A DNA stretch of 64,000 nucleotides, from NCBI GenBank assembly GCA_023459055.1, contig JAEWVR010000042.1, forward strand, positions 62,001 to 126,000. The letters run 5' to 3'. Below the pieces are notes generated by a model. It saw only the letters and a program-made list of their open reading frames with translations, was not told the DNA's origin and made no database searches. This document shows positions 35,901 to 43,402 of the stretch, one piece after another. Origin of the DNA: Fibrobacterota bacterium. GTDB lineage: Bacteria; Fibrobacterota; Chitinivibrionia; Chitinivibrionales; Chitinispirillaceae. The position numbers were made by a program, and so were the translations under genes. The first letter of the stretch is position 1; every line of letters starts with the position of its first letter.

Positions 35901-36277
35901 CGGCTAAGAAATTGAAAAAAGCAGATATTGCTTTAGGGAAAGTATCGATAAATCTGCTGACCGAGCCGGGTAAATCCCTGTGGTGGCCTGTCGAAGGAGA
36001 ACAACAGGATTTACTGCTGGAATTTACTGATAATTTAGACAGGAGTGGAAAAAAAGTAATGCGCAGCCAATGGGGCTTTATGCGTCTTGTGAATGGTTCG
36101 TGCAGTCAGGCTGGTAATAATTTCCAATCAGGTTTCAATGTGGAATTGAAAACACAGAACAATGCTATAATTCATATTACATTACCGGCCCGTGTTACCG
36201 TCTCTTCAACAGAACCGTGGCATCCGTTTTGTTTTAATGCACTGAAAGGCTATTCAGTTCCTGAAAATATCTTTTGA
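32993..36277 (+). CDS. tssM: T6SS membrane-complex protein TssM (IcmF), without N-terminal membrane hairpin
   Basis: 1094 residues. A cytoplasmic NTPase-like domain has Walker A GPAGSGKST (63-71) and VWIDIPG (101-107), with the typical RRRRPLDGILMVIDCDLLL. A single membrane helix lies at about 378-398 (AAAVLLAVIVVSFFECG), followed by a long periplasmic part ending in the beta-rich C-terminal domain (KSLWWPVEGEQQDLLLEF; MRSQWGFMRLV) as in IcmF proteins. Canonical TssM proteins start with two membrane helices; here the first 60 residues are polar, and an in-frame stop just upstream rules out a longer start. AGGTGA precedes the ATG. TssM with TssL spans the envelope and anchors the baseplate. 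Confidence 0.92.
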   Translation: MLKIKALPLPPKRVKIENSGNQKNQQIRQEFLAAVKRFQNASGSDWFRRKQLIYSRPWFLVCGPAGSGKSTLINKTGLNCIATYPDDPEEEIQWRFTNEAVWIDIPGSMIADSASVEFQSFLQALASLRRRRPLDGILMVIDCDLLLNTELPGIRTIGESLRKRIDQIIKLWGIELPVYHVFTNADKITGFNMLFSDPLGKWNERVLGTTLDVAVAEQKPKETFLEELSLLLDWIKEIQVKMLARDHNQANRRLICQFPIMFESMRDKISSLFSILFKNNEFTGKPLFGGFFFTSCQTGDVKIKDSDSRIFDVSKTIISHPLNPNKKKGSVAYESPMGAANTITSFFAAPVLTNVIPKHAAPISSTEQKFRQNATSLFWKAAAVLLAVIVVSFFECGVSSRVRVIDKKARADFAVPVSHSPEGIKQLGGLLQHFNDYKHYEKRPTFSMFITRYNTKKMSSTIKDAFFSSVFETIVVPCSNELIVQQNRMVKLTENSPENDFMKLKHLLQTYLAISDLNQNHSGVIDKDVVVPVLHNMALTSIFGSTNVKSDLDSILNKVINAYVDEMKNSRDSKYKISADNILVASVQEKLVGMFDINAVYAMALNDLLVSSKNLELVDIIGKDIPLNLHSPMTLNEVYTPAGWNGYVRKKFHEDSNIRKNIEDWAIGNNKGAYTDIFNDPKQLYSGLVKRYSEDIKMQWRNFLNSVSMDRFGSFQTAQERLLQLSGPQSDIARLTGKFADWSGSFIKSDSGIINEPAFLEFTDEMAFLRPFAVSNIPQYQKQFEEVAKGLTTSSEENSILGVFTGREGDPLLRTYQYIYSSVLLPLSKDQKGFLEHLLMEPYNRTVELLKPELAKNLSVKWLDVYRLFDASLNRMYPFVDNDREASFDAAIDFFNPVSGMFWKTVNDYFSPYVIKGNSKFELRNSAALIPIRFSSSFFKCLDKADTISHIFFKDGKRKIWKVSILPQQTAKKLKKADIALGKVSINLLTEPGKSLWWPVEGEQQDLLLEFTDNLDRSGKKVMRSQWGFMRLVNGSCSQAGNNFQSGFNVELKTQNNAIIHITLPARVTVSSTEPWHPFCFNALKGYSVPENIF

Positions 36278-36290
36278 CAGAATCAATAAA

Positions 36291-37964
36291 TCAGCGCTTG
36301 GCAGATCCCTTTTCAAACTTTACCAGTTTGTCATCACTTCGCTGGTTCATATAACACAGACGTATCCAGTTAATCGAGTTTGGCCAGCTGTAAATGCGCA
36401 TTTCGTCAATGATTCCATTAAACCATTGAGCGGTTGATCCGGTTCGTTTACCAATGCAAATATTGTCGGTGGTTATTCTTGCATCAGGCGCTTGCTTTAC
36501 TTCTATTGTTTCACTTACAAGAACGCCATCAATGTAGATTCTCTGTTTGGTTCTGTCACGTACGCAGACAATAAACTGCCACTGTTTTTCTACAGCTGGT
36601 GCATCAGAGCACTGCCAACCCGATTTCTGATGATACTCATAGAAACGCCAGGCGTCATCGCTACTGATCTGTAAACCATACTGGTGATGGCTTTTTGAAA
36701 TAACAGAATGGATAGTATTATCAAGTTTTTCTGCATAGATCCATGCCGAGATGGTGTATCGTGCATCCTGGGGAAAATTCAGCTTTCCTGATGCAGAATT
36801 GCATACTACTGCATAATTCGATGTTCCATCAAACCGGCACGCCGGACCGATTTGGCCATCAACGATTGATGCTTTAGTCATGGCATAGCATTTTGCATCA
36901 AACCGGTTTCCCGTTGCATCGTCAAGAAATACACCGTCTTTCGAGCCCATATGCCAGGATGCCTGAATTCCCAGCGTTGTGTCAAAGATAAGTGTGCTGT
37001 TTGTGTTAATTTTTTGTATATCAGGATTACCCCAGAGCATTGTAAAGTACTGTGTTGCATTTTTTCCGTAAATAGTATCAACTTTAACCCAGATCTCTGC
37101 TGCTTTAAGATTTCTATCCCAGCGTTCAATCTGGAACGGCATCGGTGTATTGTCAGGTTTAACAAAACAGATGTCGCTTCCGTCGGATTTGGCAGAAGTA
37201 AAATCAAAGTTTGAACTATTCAGACGGACGAGTACAGGAAAACGTCTAATAGACACGGCAACATTTGCCCCGGAATCAGTCGTGTTAAGGAAGATTTTCC
37301 TTGAATTCAACCAATCAGTTTTATTTTTGATTACTATGGTATCAATGACGCTTGTTTTGTTAGGTAATACCTTTACGTTGCTGATTATTTCATGAAGCTG
37401 CTGGGGCTTTGAGGTAACAACCTTGATGGTATAAGACCCTGCGGGGATACTGTCAATTTTAAAAATGCCGGAATTTTTGTCAACTTTTTTAACTATGTCA
37501 AGACCGTAGAGTTGTATATAAACATTAGTTGAATCGTCTATAGCCGATGTGTCAATAACGCCATTGATTTCACTTAGCTGGTCAAGAAAAACGATTCCGT
37601 AATCTTTGAGGCTATCAGTAATGACCTCGCAGTTCAGGAGTGCACCTTCACCGTTACCATTACGAAAGTCAACAGAATACAAACCACATTCAAGGCTGTC
37701 GATTATGATAATACCGTTTGAATCAGTCATCAGGTCCCGATATGGTTTGTAAATGGCAGCATTGGTGTCCATTACATAATCCGCGGGATAGATACGTGCA
37801 GGAATGTTTGCCGCAACTCTGCCATCAAGGTAGCGTACGGATGCAATAATTCCATTTGTAGTTTCAGTTCCGGTACCTGAGCCGGCCGAAAGCGATGATG
37901 TCGTACAGAGAGAAAATGTACAGATGAGAAACGATACAAGCAGGTTTGCAAGAAACTTAATCAT
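36291..37964 (-). CDS. Secreted DUF2341 / LamG-fold protein
   Basis: 557 residues with a Sec signal peptide (hydrophobic about 6-26). Carboxypeptidase-regulatory-like beta segments (about 35-225, e.g. SLECGLYSVDFRNGNG; GSYTIKVV) are followed by a DUF2341 domain (about 235-330, FPVLVRLNSSNFDF; CFVKPDNTPMPFQIERWD) and a LamG/concanavalin-like lectin domain (about 340-545, SWHMGSKDG; RYTISAWIYAEKL; RTGSTAQWFNGIIDEMRIY). Such proteins bind glycans or sit on the cell surface, and DUF2341-LamG proteins are abundant in Fibrobacterota and Planctomycetes. The start overlaps the stop of the TIGR02147 gene by 8 bp, so the pair is translationally coupled. It converges on tssM with a 13-bp gap. Confidence 0.85.
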   Translation of the reverse strand: MIKFLANLLVSFLICTFSLCTTSSLSAGSGTGTETTNGIIASVRYLDGRVAANIPARIYPADYVMDTNAAIYKPYRDLMTDSNGIIIIDSLECGLYSVDFRNGNGEGALLNCEVITDSLKDYGIVFLDQLSEINGVIDTSAIDDSTNVYIQLYGLDIVKKVDKNSGIFKIDSIPAGSYTIKVVTSKPQQLHEIISNVKVLPNKTSVIDTIVIKNKTDWLNSRKIFLNTTDSGANVAVSIRRFPVLVRLNSSNFDFTSAKSDGSDICFVKPDNTPMPFQIERWDRNLKAAEIWVKVDTIYGKNATQYFTMLWGNPDIQKINTNSTLIFDTTLGIQASWHMGSKDGVFLDDATGNRFDAKCYAMTKASIVDGQIGPACRFDGTSNYAVVCNSASGKLNFPQDARYTISAWIYAEKLDNTIHSVISKSHHQYGLQISSDDAWRFYEYHQKSGWQCSDAPAVEKQWQFIVCVRDRTKQRIYIDGVLVSETIEVKQAPDARITTDNICIGKRTGSTAQWFNGIIDEMRIYSWPNSINWIRLCYMNQRSDDKLVKFEKGSAKR

Positions 37965-38808
37965 TTTCAGGCACCAATTCTGATCGATGTTCTCTTTTTT
38001 TTGAAACCGGGAAAACCTGAAAGTTCAACTGGTAGGCACACTCAACATGATTCTCTTTTTCCACTATTTCGAATACCTGGTGCCTGAATTGTTTAAGACC
38101 TTCCCGTACTTTGTCAAATCCGTCTTTTGACAAACTTACTGTCATAGTTGAGAAATCCCTTTCATCCCTGGGGATTTTCTCAAGGGCATCCTTCGCCAGA
38201 ACAAGCATCTCTTCCTGATATTGTCTGATTGCAATTGAATGCCAGGACTCTCCTGTAGTCATAAACCGTGAAGTAACCTCGTAAAAACCATCCTCATTTT
38301 TTCGGATCAGCTGCAGCTTTTCGAGAAGATCAATCGCTTTTTTTGCTTCGGATGCTTTTATTTGCGGTTGAACGGTTGCAGCAAGTTCTTCATAATTATC
38401 TTTGAATTTATGAAATGCAAGGATTTCCCGGATTGCTGAATAGTACCATTTTTTATAAAACTCATAATTCTTTTCTTCCATTTTAACCGGCGATTTATTA
38501 GTAAAGGGGAGAAGCTTTTCAAAGTAACTGGTCATTTCATCATGAGTTTTTGCTTTGCAGAAGAGCGTTAGAAGTTCAAAGTACCGTGCTTCTTTTTTTG
38601 AAAGTTTTAGAAGGTCAACAAATTTCTGAACAGATTCCAGAGTAATGTTTTTTTTCCCTTGAAAAACTTTTACAAGATAACCGGGATCAATCCCCAGTCG
38701 CTGACTCATATACCTGTAAGAGAAAAAACTTTGAAGTGCCTTTTTTTCCTTATAATAATCCATCAGGTATTTATGATAATCATAATAATCAAATATATTT
38801 GGCATCAA
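37957..38808 (-). CDS. TIGR02147-family protein (probable HTH regulator)
   Basis: 283 residues. The family start 'I-F-D-Y-x-D-Y-[HR]-x-[YF]-L-x-D-[YW]-[YF]' is seen as IFDYYDYHKYLMDYYKEKKA, then FSYRYMSQRLGIDPGYLVKVF (an HTH-like segment), LKLSKKEARYFELL and the C-terminal RDFSTMTVSLSKDGFDKV. TIGR02147 was defined as a paralogous family in Fibrobacter succinogenes and is presumed regulatory. In that genome many copies sit beside secreted proteins, as here with the DUF2341/LamG gene, which overlaps by 8 bp. A role in controlling that partner is inferred. Confidence 0.88.
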   Translation of the reverse strand: MMPNIFDYYDYHKYLMDYYKEKKALQSFFSYRYMSQRLGIDPGYLVKVFQGKKNITLESVQKFVDLLKLSKKEARYFELLTLFCKAKTHDEMTSYFEKLLPFTNKSPVKMEEKNYEFYKKWYYSAIREILAFHKFKDNYEELAATVQPQIKASEAKKAIDLLEKLQLIRKNEDGFYEVTSRFMTTGESWHSIAIRQYQEEMLVLAKDALEKIPRDERDFSTMTVSLSKDGFDKVREGLKQFRHQVFEIVEKENHVECAYQLNFQVFPVSKKREHRSELVPEND

Positions 38809-38961
38809 ATCCCCCCGGATTCAGTTCTAAATGGCTTGCATTGTCAATCCGATTCGCCCCTGACAAAACCAGTAACAAGTGAGAATACCCCGTAATTACT
38901 AAAATAATATATAGGGAAAAATTTCCAGTATATGCATTTTAAAACTAAAATAGACTAAACC

Positions 38962-38979
38962 GTTGACCAAATGGTCAAC
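38962..38979. promoter_or_regulatory. Perfect palindrome GTTGACCA-AA-TGGTCAAC (candidate operator)
   Basis: Two 8-bp arms with a 2-bp centre, about 155 bp upstream of the TIGR02147 gene. The half-site recurs as GGTCAAC near 39095. The symmetry and spacing fit a dimeric regulator, and the shape TTGAC-N6-GTCAA resembles CRP/FNR-family sites, but no regulator is identified. Confidence 0.4.
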
Positions 38980-39261
38980 AAAATCAACAAGGTAACGATG
39001 TAGTTGTAATTAATAACTCTTGTATATTAACGATTTATATATGATGTCGAATAATTGGTTTGTTCAGGTATGCTGACCACACCAGATGAATAGGTCAACA
39101 TTATACTGTTTGATGATTCTAAAAATATGCAAATAAAATTATTCTTGGTTTTTCACCTTTTGGTTGCAGCATTTAATTAATTTATTGATGCTTTTTAATC
39201 AAAATTCAGGTCACTCGACATTGACAGGATTTTGGCTGAGTTGAAGATTTAGGATTTGTTT

Positions 39262-39336
39262 ATGCTGGTTCGTCTCATTTTAATAGTAATTGCAACTATA
39301 GTTGCCAATCCTTTTCTGTTTTTAACCTTGCGATAA
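39262..39336 (+). CDS. Possible 24-residue hydrophobic peptide
   Basis: The ATG at 39262 is preceded by AGGAT at a good distance and opens MLVRLILIVIATIVANPFLF before a TAA after 24 residues. The composition is that of a single membrane helix. With no homologue in view, chance remains quite possible. Confidence 0.2.
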   Translation: MLVRLILIVIATIVANPFLFLTLR

Positions 39337-39663
39337 AATATCTCAGATTAGCTCATTTAATTTATCCAAAAAATCAATGGGTTGAAGCAGATTTACGGCT
39401 TATAGGAGCCCGTTCCAGTCAATAATGACTCAAAATAGCTATTTAATTATTGTTTTTAAACATTAACGAAATGTAGTTTTCTGAGAATTGTAAAAGTATT
39501 TCCAAATGCTTACTGGAGTATTGATGTTTCTGGAATCTGATGGTAGTGTACCGGATTTCTGTACTTTCCAGGCACCAACGGTTTTTAAACATTTGTTGCT
39601 TGTTACTGTGATGGTTTTCATTTGGATAATTCGTTTATTACCTGTTATTTAGGAGCTTAGAGA

Positions 39664-40155
39664 ATGGATTTTTGTCCTTGCGGATCATTAAAACCGTATC
39701 AGAGTTGCTGTGAACCTTACATTACCCGTGTAGCATCTGCACCAACTGCAGAACTGCTTATGCGGGCGCGTTATACTGCTTATGCTAAAGGAGCGATTCC
39801 TTTTATTCTTGAAACAACACTTGAAGAAAAAAGAAAAGAGTGCGATGAAAAAGCTATCCGGGACTGGTCACTCAATTCACAGTGGCATAAGCTCGAAATT
39901 ATCAGTACAAGCGGGGGTGCAGAAGACCAAACCGAAGGTACTGTTGAGTTTATTGCACACTTCACAGAATTCGGTGTCAAAAAGAGCCTGCATGAAAAAG
40001 GAACGTTTAAAAAGCTAAATGGTACATGGTTTTATGTTGATGGAAACATTGAAAAACAACAGCCGTTTACCAGAGCCGAGGATAAAATTTCCCGTAATGA
40101 TCCCTGCCATTGTGGAAGCGGTAAAAAGTATAAAAAATGCTGCATGAAACAGTAA
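39664..40155 (+). CDS. ychJ: YchJ-like SEC-C motif protein
   Basis: 163 residues with the YchJ layout: an N-terminal CPCGS-x8-CC zinc motif (residues 4-16), a central NTF2-like domain (ELLMRARYTAYAKGAIPFIL; FIAHFTEFG), and a C-terminal SEC-C motif NDPCHCGSGKKYKKCC. SEC-C motifs bind zinc and in SecA contact SecB or the ribosome; the function of YchJ itself is unknown. GGAG about 10 nt before the ATG supports the start. It is a single gene followed by a hairpin. Not linked to its neighbours. Confidence 0.9.
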   Translation: MDFCPCGSLKPYQSCCEPYITRVASAPTAELLMRARYTAYAKGAIPFILETTLEEKRKECDEKAIRDWSLNSQWHKLEIISTSGGAEDQTEGTVEFIAHFTEFGVKKSLHEKGTFKKLNGTWFYVDGNIEKQQPFTRAEDKISRNDPCHCGSGKKYKKCCMKQ

Positions 40156-40163
40156 GTGCTGCC

Positions 40164-40194
40164 GGCAGTACCAGGTATATAATATGGTACTGCC
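40164..40194. terminator. Hairpin after the ychJ-like gene
   Basis: A perfect 10-bp stem, GGCAGTACCA (40164-40173) with TGGTACTGCC (40185-40194), and an 11-nt loop, starting 8 bp after the stop. There is no strong T-run. Confidence 0.5.
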
Positions 40195-40425
40195 AATTTG
40201 CTTCCCATGTTTTTAATTCATAAAACAAACAACATTATTCTGGCTTTTACACAGTTTCTTAAAGGTATCGTCTGATTTATTAAAGAATGTTTCCATTTTT
40301 TTAAAGGCGATATTTAATTTAAAACAGATAACCCTTTGTTTCTTACACATAGAAGCAGAGATTAATTAAATCCGCACGTATTGGTAATTGACGAGTGGGG
40401 ATATTTTTCAGGGGCTCACTGGCAG

Positions 40426-41838
40426 ATGTTAAAAAGCTTTTATCTAATATGTACAACAGTTGCACTTAAGTGCTGTGTTGTCTTTGCTGCCGATACTTTT
40501 ATAAGCCAGTACCATGTTGATTCTCTAATAGATAATGCGATGTTTAAGTTCTATAGCCGTTTCGATCCATCCAGTGGTATTACACACAATGATGCAATAA
40601 AATATGCAAAGGGGGTTGCATTTGAACTTCGTGAAAAAGCAGGCAAAGACGTAAATAAAAAATATATACTTGCTAAAGTAAACGAACTCGAACTGCAGAT
40701 TTATCTGGAAGAGAATGAGTTGACTATGGAGAAAGCTCAGTGGTCTCAGAAAAAATCCAATGAACTGATTGCCGAGTTTAATTCCGTGATAGCTCAGGAA
40801 CGACCTGATTTTTACAAGCTTTACAAAATAAAGTCAGAGTTGGCTGCAATTGATAGAAAAAAAGGGGATGAGGTCGAAAAGTCATTCCAGGGCAGAAGTG
40901 TTTCTTTTTGTAAAGTAATGCCATCATTGATCGATCAATCTCTTGTCGATGGTAAAATCACCGATGCACAGAAAGATCTTGCCTACTGTGTGCAAAATGC
41001 ATCCTATCTTAAAATCTCAGCATCTGATATTGCACGACTTGAAGCAAAAGTAGTATCGAAATCAACTGCTGCGTATACGGTAAAAATGGTTAAAGATGGA
41101 TTTGATTCAATTAAACTATATCTGGGTGAACTGGATTTTAAAAAGGCACACAGATTTGAAAATGCAATTGCGGTCCAGGTAAACATTCTAAAAAAAGAGT
41201 TGATATCATCGGAGTGGATACGGTATTATTCTGAAATTCAGCTGTTGTCAAAAAAAATTAGTGCTAAAGAAGATTCTCTGATTACCATAACAGAACGGTT
41301 AATACGGGCTGATAGAATTGTTGATGCCGGTACGATGATTGACACGTTGAATAAAATCGGAGTCAATTCAGACAAGCTTGTTGCAGTAAATAAAATGCTT
41401 CTTTACACACTTGTAACTCAACAGAAAAAGTTAAAATCATCCAACATTTATGCATTTGATGCAGATACCGGCGCTGCAAAACCCGTTCTTGCTAATTTAC
41501 TATTTGAGGCTAAATCAAAGGCGTTGGCAGATCGGGAAAATTCAATCAGATTGCGTGATGAAAAAAGTGAATTGACACAAATTGCTGAAATAAAAAATGA
41601 ACGTGCCGCGATGTCGCTTGAGATGCGAAGAAAACGTGCTGATGCCAGAAAAGACAGTGATGCACAAAAAGCATACGAAAAAATGGTTGAAATATTCAGC
41701 TTTATCGAAGAGGATAAACTTGATGATGCCCGGAAGAGCTACACTAATGTAAAAAAGTTTCTTTTGGAAAATGTTACCCCGGATGATATCCAGAAGTTGG
41801 ATTCCGTGCTTGGATTGTCAAAGTCGCCGGGCAACTGA
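40426..41838 (+). CDS. Secreted helical protein of unknown function
   Basis: 470 residues from the ATG at 40426, chosen because it places a signal peptide (LKSFYLICTTVALKCCVVFA, then AD) at the N-terminus; an upstream TTG frame adds 15 residues without a site. The mature part is almost wholly helical and charged, with internal repeat-like segments such as KITDAQKDLAYCVQNA and AEIKNERAAMSLEMRRKRAD, ending in FSFIEEDKLDDARKSYTNV. I see no known domain. Location in the periplasm and a structural or TPR-like role are inferred. Neighbouring genes give no hint. Confidence 0.65.
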   Translation: MLKSFYLICTTVALKCCVVFAADTFISQYHVDSLIDNAMFKFYSRFDPSSGITHNDAIKYAKGVAFELREKAGKDVNKKYILAKVNELELQIYLEENELTMEKAQWSQKKSNELIAEFNSVIAQERPDFYKLYKIKSELAAIDRKKGDEVEKSFQGRSVSFCKVMPSLIDQSLVDGKITDAQKDLAYCVQNASYLKISASDIARLEAKVVSKSTAAYTVKMVKDGFDSIKLYLGELDFKKAHRFENAIAVQVNILKKELISSEWIRYYSEIQLLSKKISAKEDSLITITERLIRADRIVDAGTMIDTLNKIGVNSDKLVAVNKMLLYTLVTQQKKLKSSNIYAFDADTGAAKPVLANLLFEAKSKALADRENSIRLRDEKSELTQIAEIKNERAAMSLEMRRKRADARKDSDAQKAYEKMVEIFSFIEEDKLDDARKSYTNVKKFLLENVTPDDIQKLDSVLGLSKSPGN

Positions 41839-42177
41839 CTTCTGGGAAGCGCAGAAGAATATACCGTATCTATCTTTTATGGTTTCAGCACACGCAATGA
41901 AGTGAAATTAAAAGCTTGCAGCCAGGGTTCAGTATTCCCATTCTGCGACCTGACCGTAAGGGATGGCTCCTTTTTAGTCACCATAACATCCCTTCTTCAC
42001 AGTTATGAAATAACACCTGAATCGTACGAATTAACGATTTTAGGCATATGTGTTGCCTAAAATGAGTAATTGTAGATACCGTATATGCCTAAAATTTCAT
42101 AATAATGGCAATTAAGTTGCCGTTTTTGTGTGTTTATCGTATATTAATAAAATTTATAACGCAAAAATGAGAAATGA
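41839..42177. other. Intergenic region with repeated TAGGCAT palindromes
   Basis: 339 bp without a gene. It contains AAGGGATG..CATCCCTT (about 41961-41998), a set of TTTTAGGCATA-type inverted sites at 42037-42095 (separate entry), and GGCAA-TTAAG-TTGCC at 42107-42121, all upstream of the DUF4143 ATPase. Confidence 0.5.
42037..42095. promoter_or_regulatory. Cluster of inverted ATTTTAGGCATAT sites
   Basis: ATTTTAGGCATAT (42037-42049) occurs again in inverse orientation as TGCCTAAAAT (42054-42063) and as the full 13-bp ATATGCCTAAAAT (42083-42095). The first with the second forms a 10-bp palindrome with a 7-bp loop. Such sets are typical of operators or the ends of small mobile repeats. The downstream gene (42178) would be the target. 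Confidence 0.4.
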
Positions 42178-43326
42178 ATGATTGACTATAAACGAAAACT
42201 GGAACTTAGTGAGGAGGCATCGAAGCGATCAATTTTTTTGTTTGGACCTCGTCAAACAGGAAAAACATATTTGCTTAAGAAGCTGTTTCCAGGTTCTCTG
42301 TACTATAATTTTCTAAGACCAGAAGTTTTTTTCAGATTAAGTCGCAATCCAGGGATACTTTCAGAAGAGATACGAGCAAATCAATTACAGGAACCTGTAA
42401 TTATTGATGAAGTACAAAAACTTCCATATATTCTTGATGAAGTGCATGATTTGATTGAAAGTCATCAGATCAGGTTTATTTTAACTGGAAGCAGTGCACG
42501 AAAATTAAAACGTGGAGGTGCCAATTTACTGGGTGGGAGAGCTCGAACAAGATATCTTCATTCTCTTGTATCCGCTGAAATTCCTGACTTTAATTTAATA
42601 AAAGCGCTGAATTATGGAACTATTCCATCAGTATATTTGTCAGATGAACCACGTGAGGATTTAATAGCTTATTGCGGGTCATATCTCAAAGAGGAGATAT
42701 ATTCTGAGTCGCTTGTCCGCAGAATAGACAATTTCAGTCGTTTTCTTACAACAGCAGCGTTGACAAATGCGGAGCTTTTGAATTATCATTCAGTTGCCCG
42801 TGATGCTGAAGTGGCGGTGAAGACAGTAAGGGAATATTATGAAATACTGCAAGATACACTTATAGGAACGCTTGTTGAACCTTATAAGAAAACTACAACC
42901 AGAAAAGCGATTTCAATGGGAAAGTTCTATTTTTTTGATATAGGGGTTTCCAACATATTGGCGCAACGATCTGGGATTGAACCAGGAAATGAGTTGTTTG
43001 GTAAATCGTTTGAACACTTTATCTTTTGTGAACTAAATACCTATCTTCATTATTCGCACGATCAACGGCCACTAACATTTTGGAGAGATCAGGCTAAAAA
43101 TGAGGTAGATTTTATCATTGGTGATGAGCTTGGTATAGAGGTAAAAGGTACGACACTTGTTCAGGAAAAACATCTTAAAGGATTAAATTTATTTACAAAA
43201 GAAATTCCTCTGAAGCATAAGATGATTGTCTCACTTGATCAATCACCACGAAAAATTGGAGATGTTCTTATACTGCCCTGGCGTGAATTTGTAAATCGTC
43301 TGTGGGCCGGGGAGTGGAGTAAATAA
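42178..43326 (+). CDS. AAA+ ATPase with DUF4143 domain
   Basis: 382 residues. The N-terminal ATPase has Walker A FGPRQTGKTYLL (about 22-33), Walker B EPVIIDEVQKLPYIL (about 76-90) and sensor-1 FILTGSSARKLKR. The C-terminal DUF4143 domain (about 180-370) ends with NEVDFIIGDELGIEVKGT, which has the D-x(n)-E-x-K spacing of PD-(D/E)xK nucleases. These proteins are widespread in bacteria and archaea, often in many copies or near mobile regions; their cellular role is not established. The gene stands alone with its own terminator and the TAGGCAT-site cluster in front. Confidence 0.88.
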   Translation: MIDYKRKLELSEEASKRSIFLFGPRQTGKTYLLKKLFPGSLYYNFLRPEVFFRLSRNPGILSEEIRANQLQEPVIIDEVQKLPYILDEVHDLIESHQIRFILTGSSARKLKRGGANLLGGRARTRYLHSLVSAEIPDFNLIKALNYGTIPSVYLSDEPREDLIAYCGSYLKEEIYSESLVRRIDNFSRFLTTAALTNAELLNYHSVARDAEVAVKTVREYYEILQDTLIGTLVEPYKKTTTRKAISMGKFYFFDIGVSNILAQRSGIEPGNELFGKSFEHFIFCELNTYLHYSHDQRPLTFWRDQAKNEVDFIIGDELGIEVKGTTLVQEKHLKGLNLFTKEIPLKHKMIVSLDQSPRKIGDVLILPWREFVNRLWAGEWSK

Positions 43327-43359
43327 TCCAGACTACTACAAACGTTGTGGTAGTCTGGA
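43327..43359. terminator. Bidirectional terminator
   Basis: A 15-bp stem, TCCAGACTACTACAA (43327-43341) with TTGTGGTAGTCTGGA (43345-43359), one wobble pair and a 3-nt loop, lies between the convergent ATPase and hybrid-cluster protein genes. Confidence 0.7.
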
Positions 43360-43402
43360 CTGTTATATTTACAGAGTTGACGTAGCGGTTTTGCTGAGAA
43401 GT

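Larger units (their letters stand above)
38809..39663. other. Large intergenic region (855 bp)
   Basis: Strongly AT-rich. It carries an 18-bp perfect palindrome at 38962-38979 (separate entry), a GGTCAAC half-site near 39095, and a 24-codon hydrophobic frame at 39262-39336. Nothing else is recognisable. Room remains for a small RNA, but no structured candidate stands out. Confidence 0.5.
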
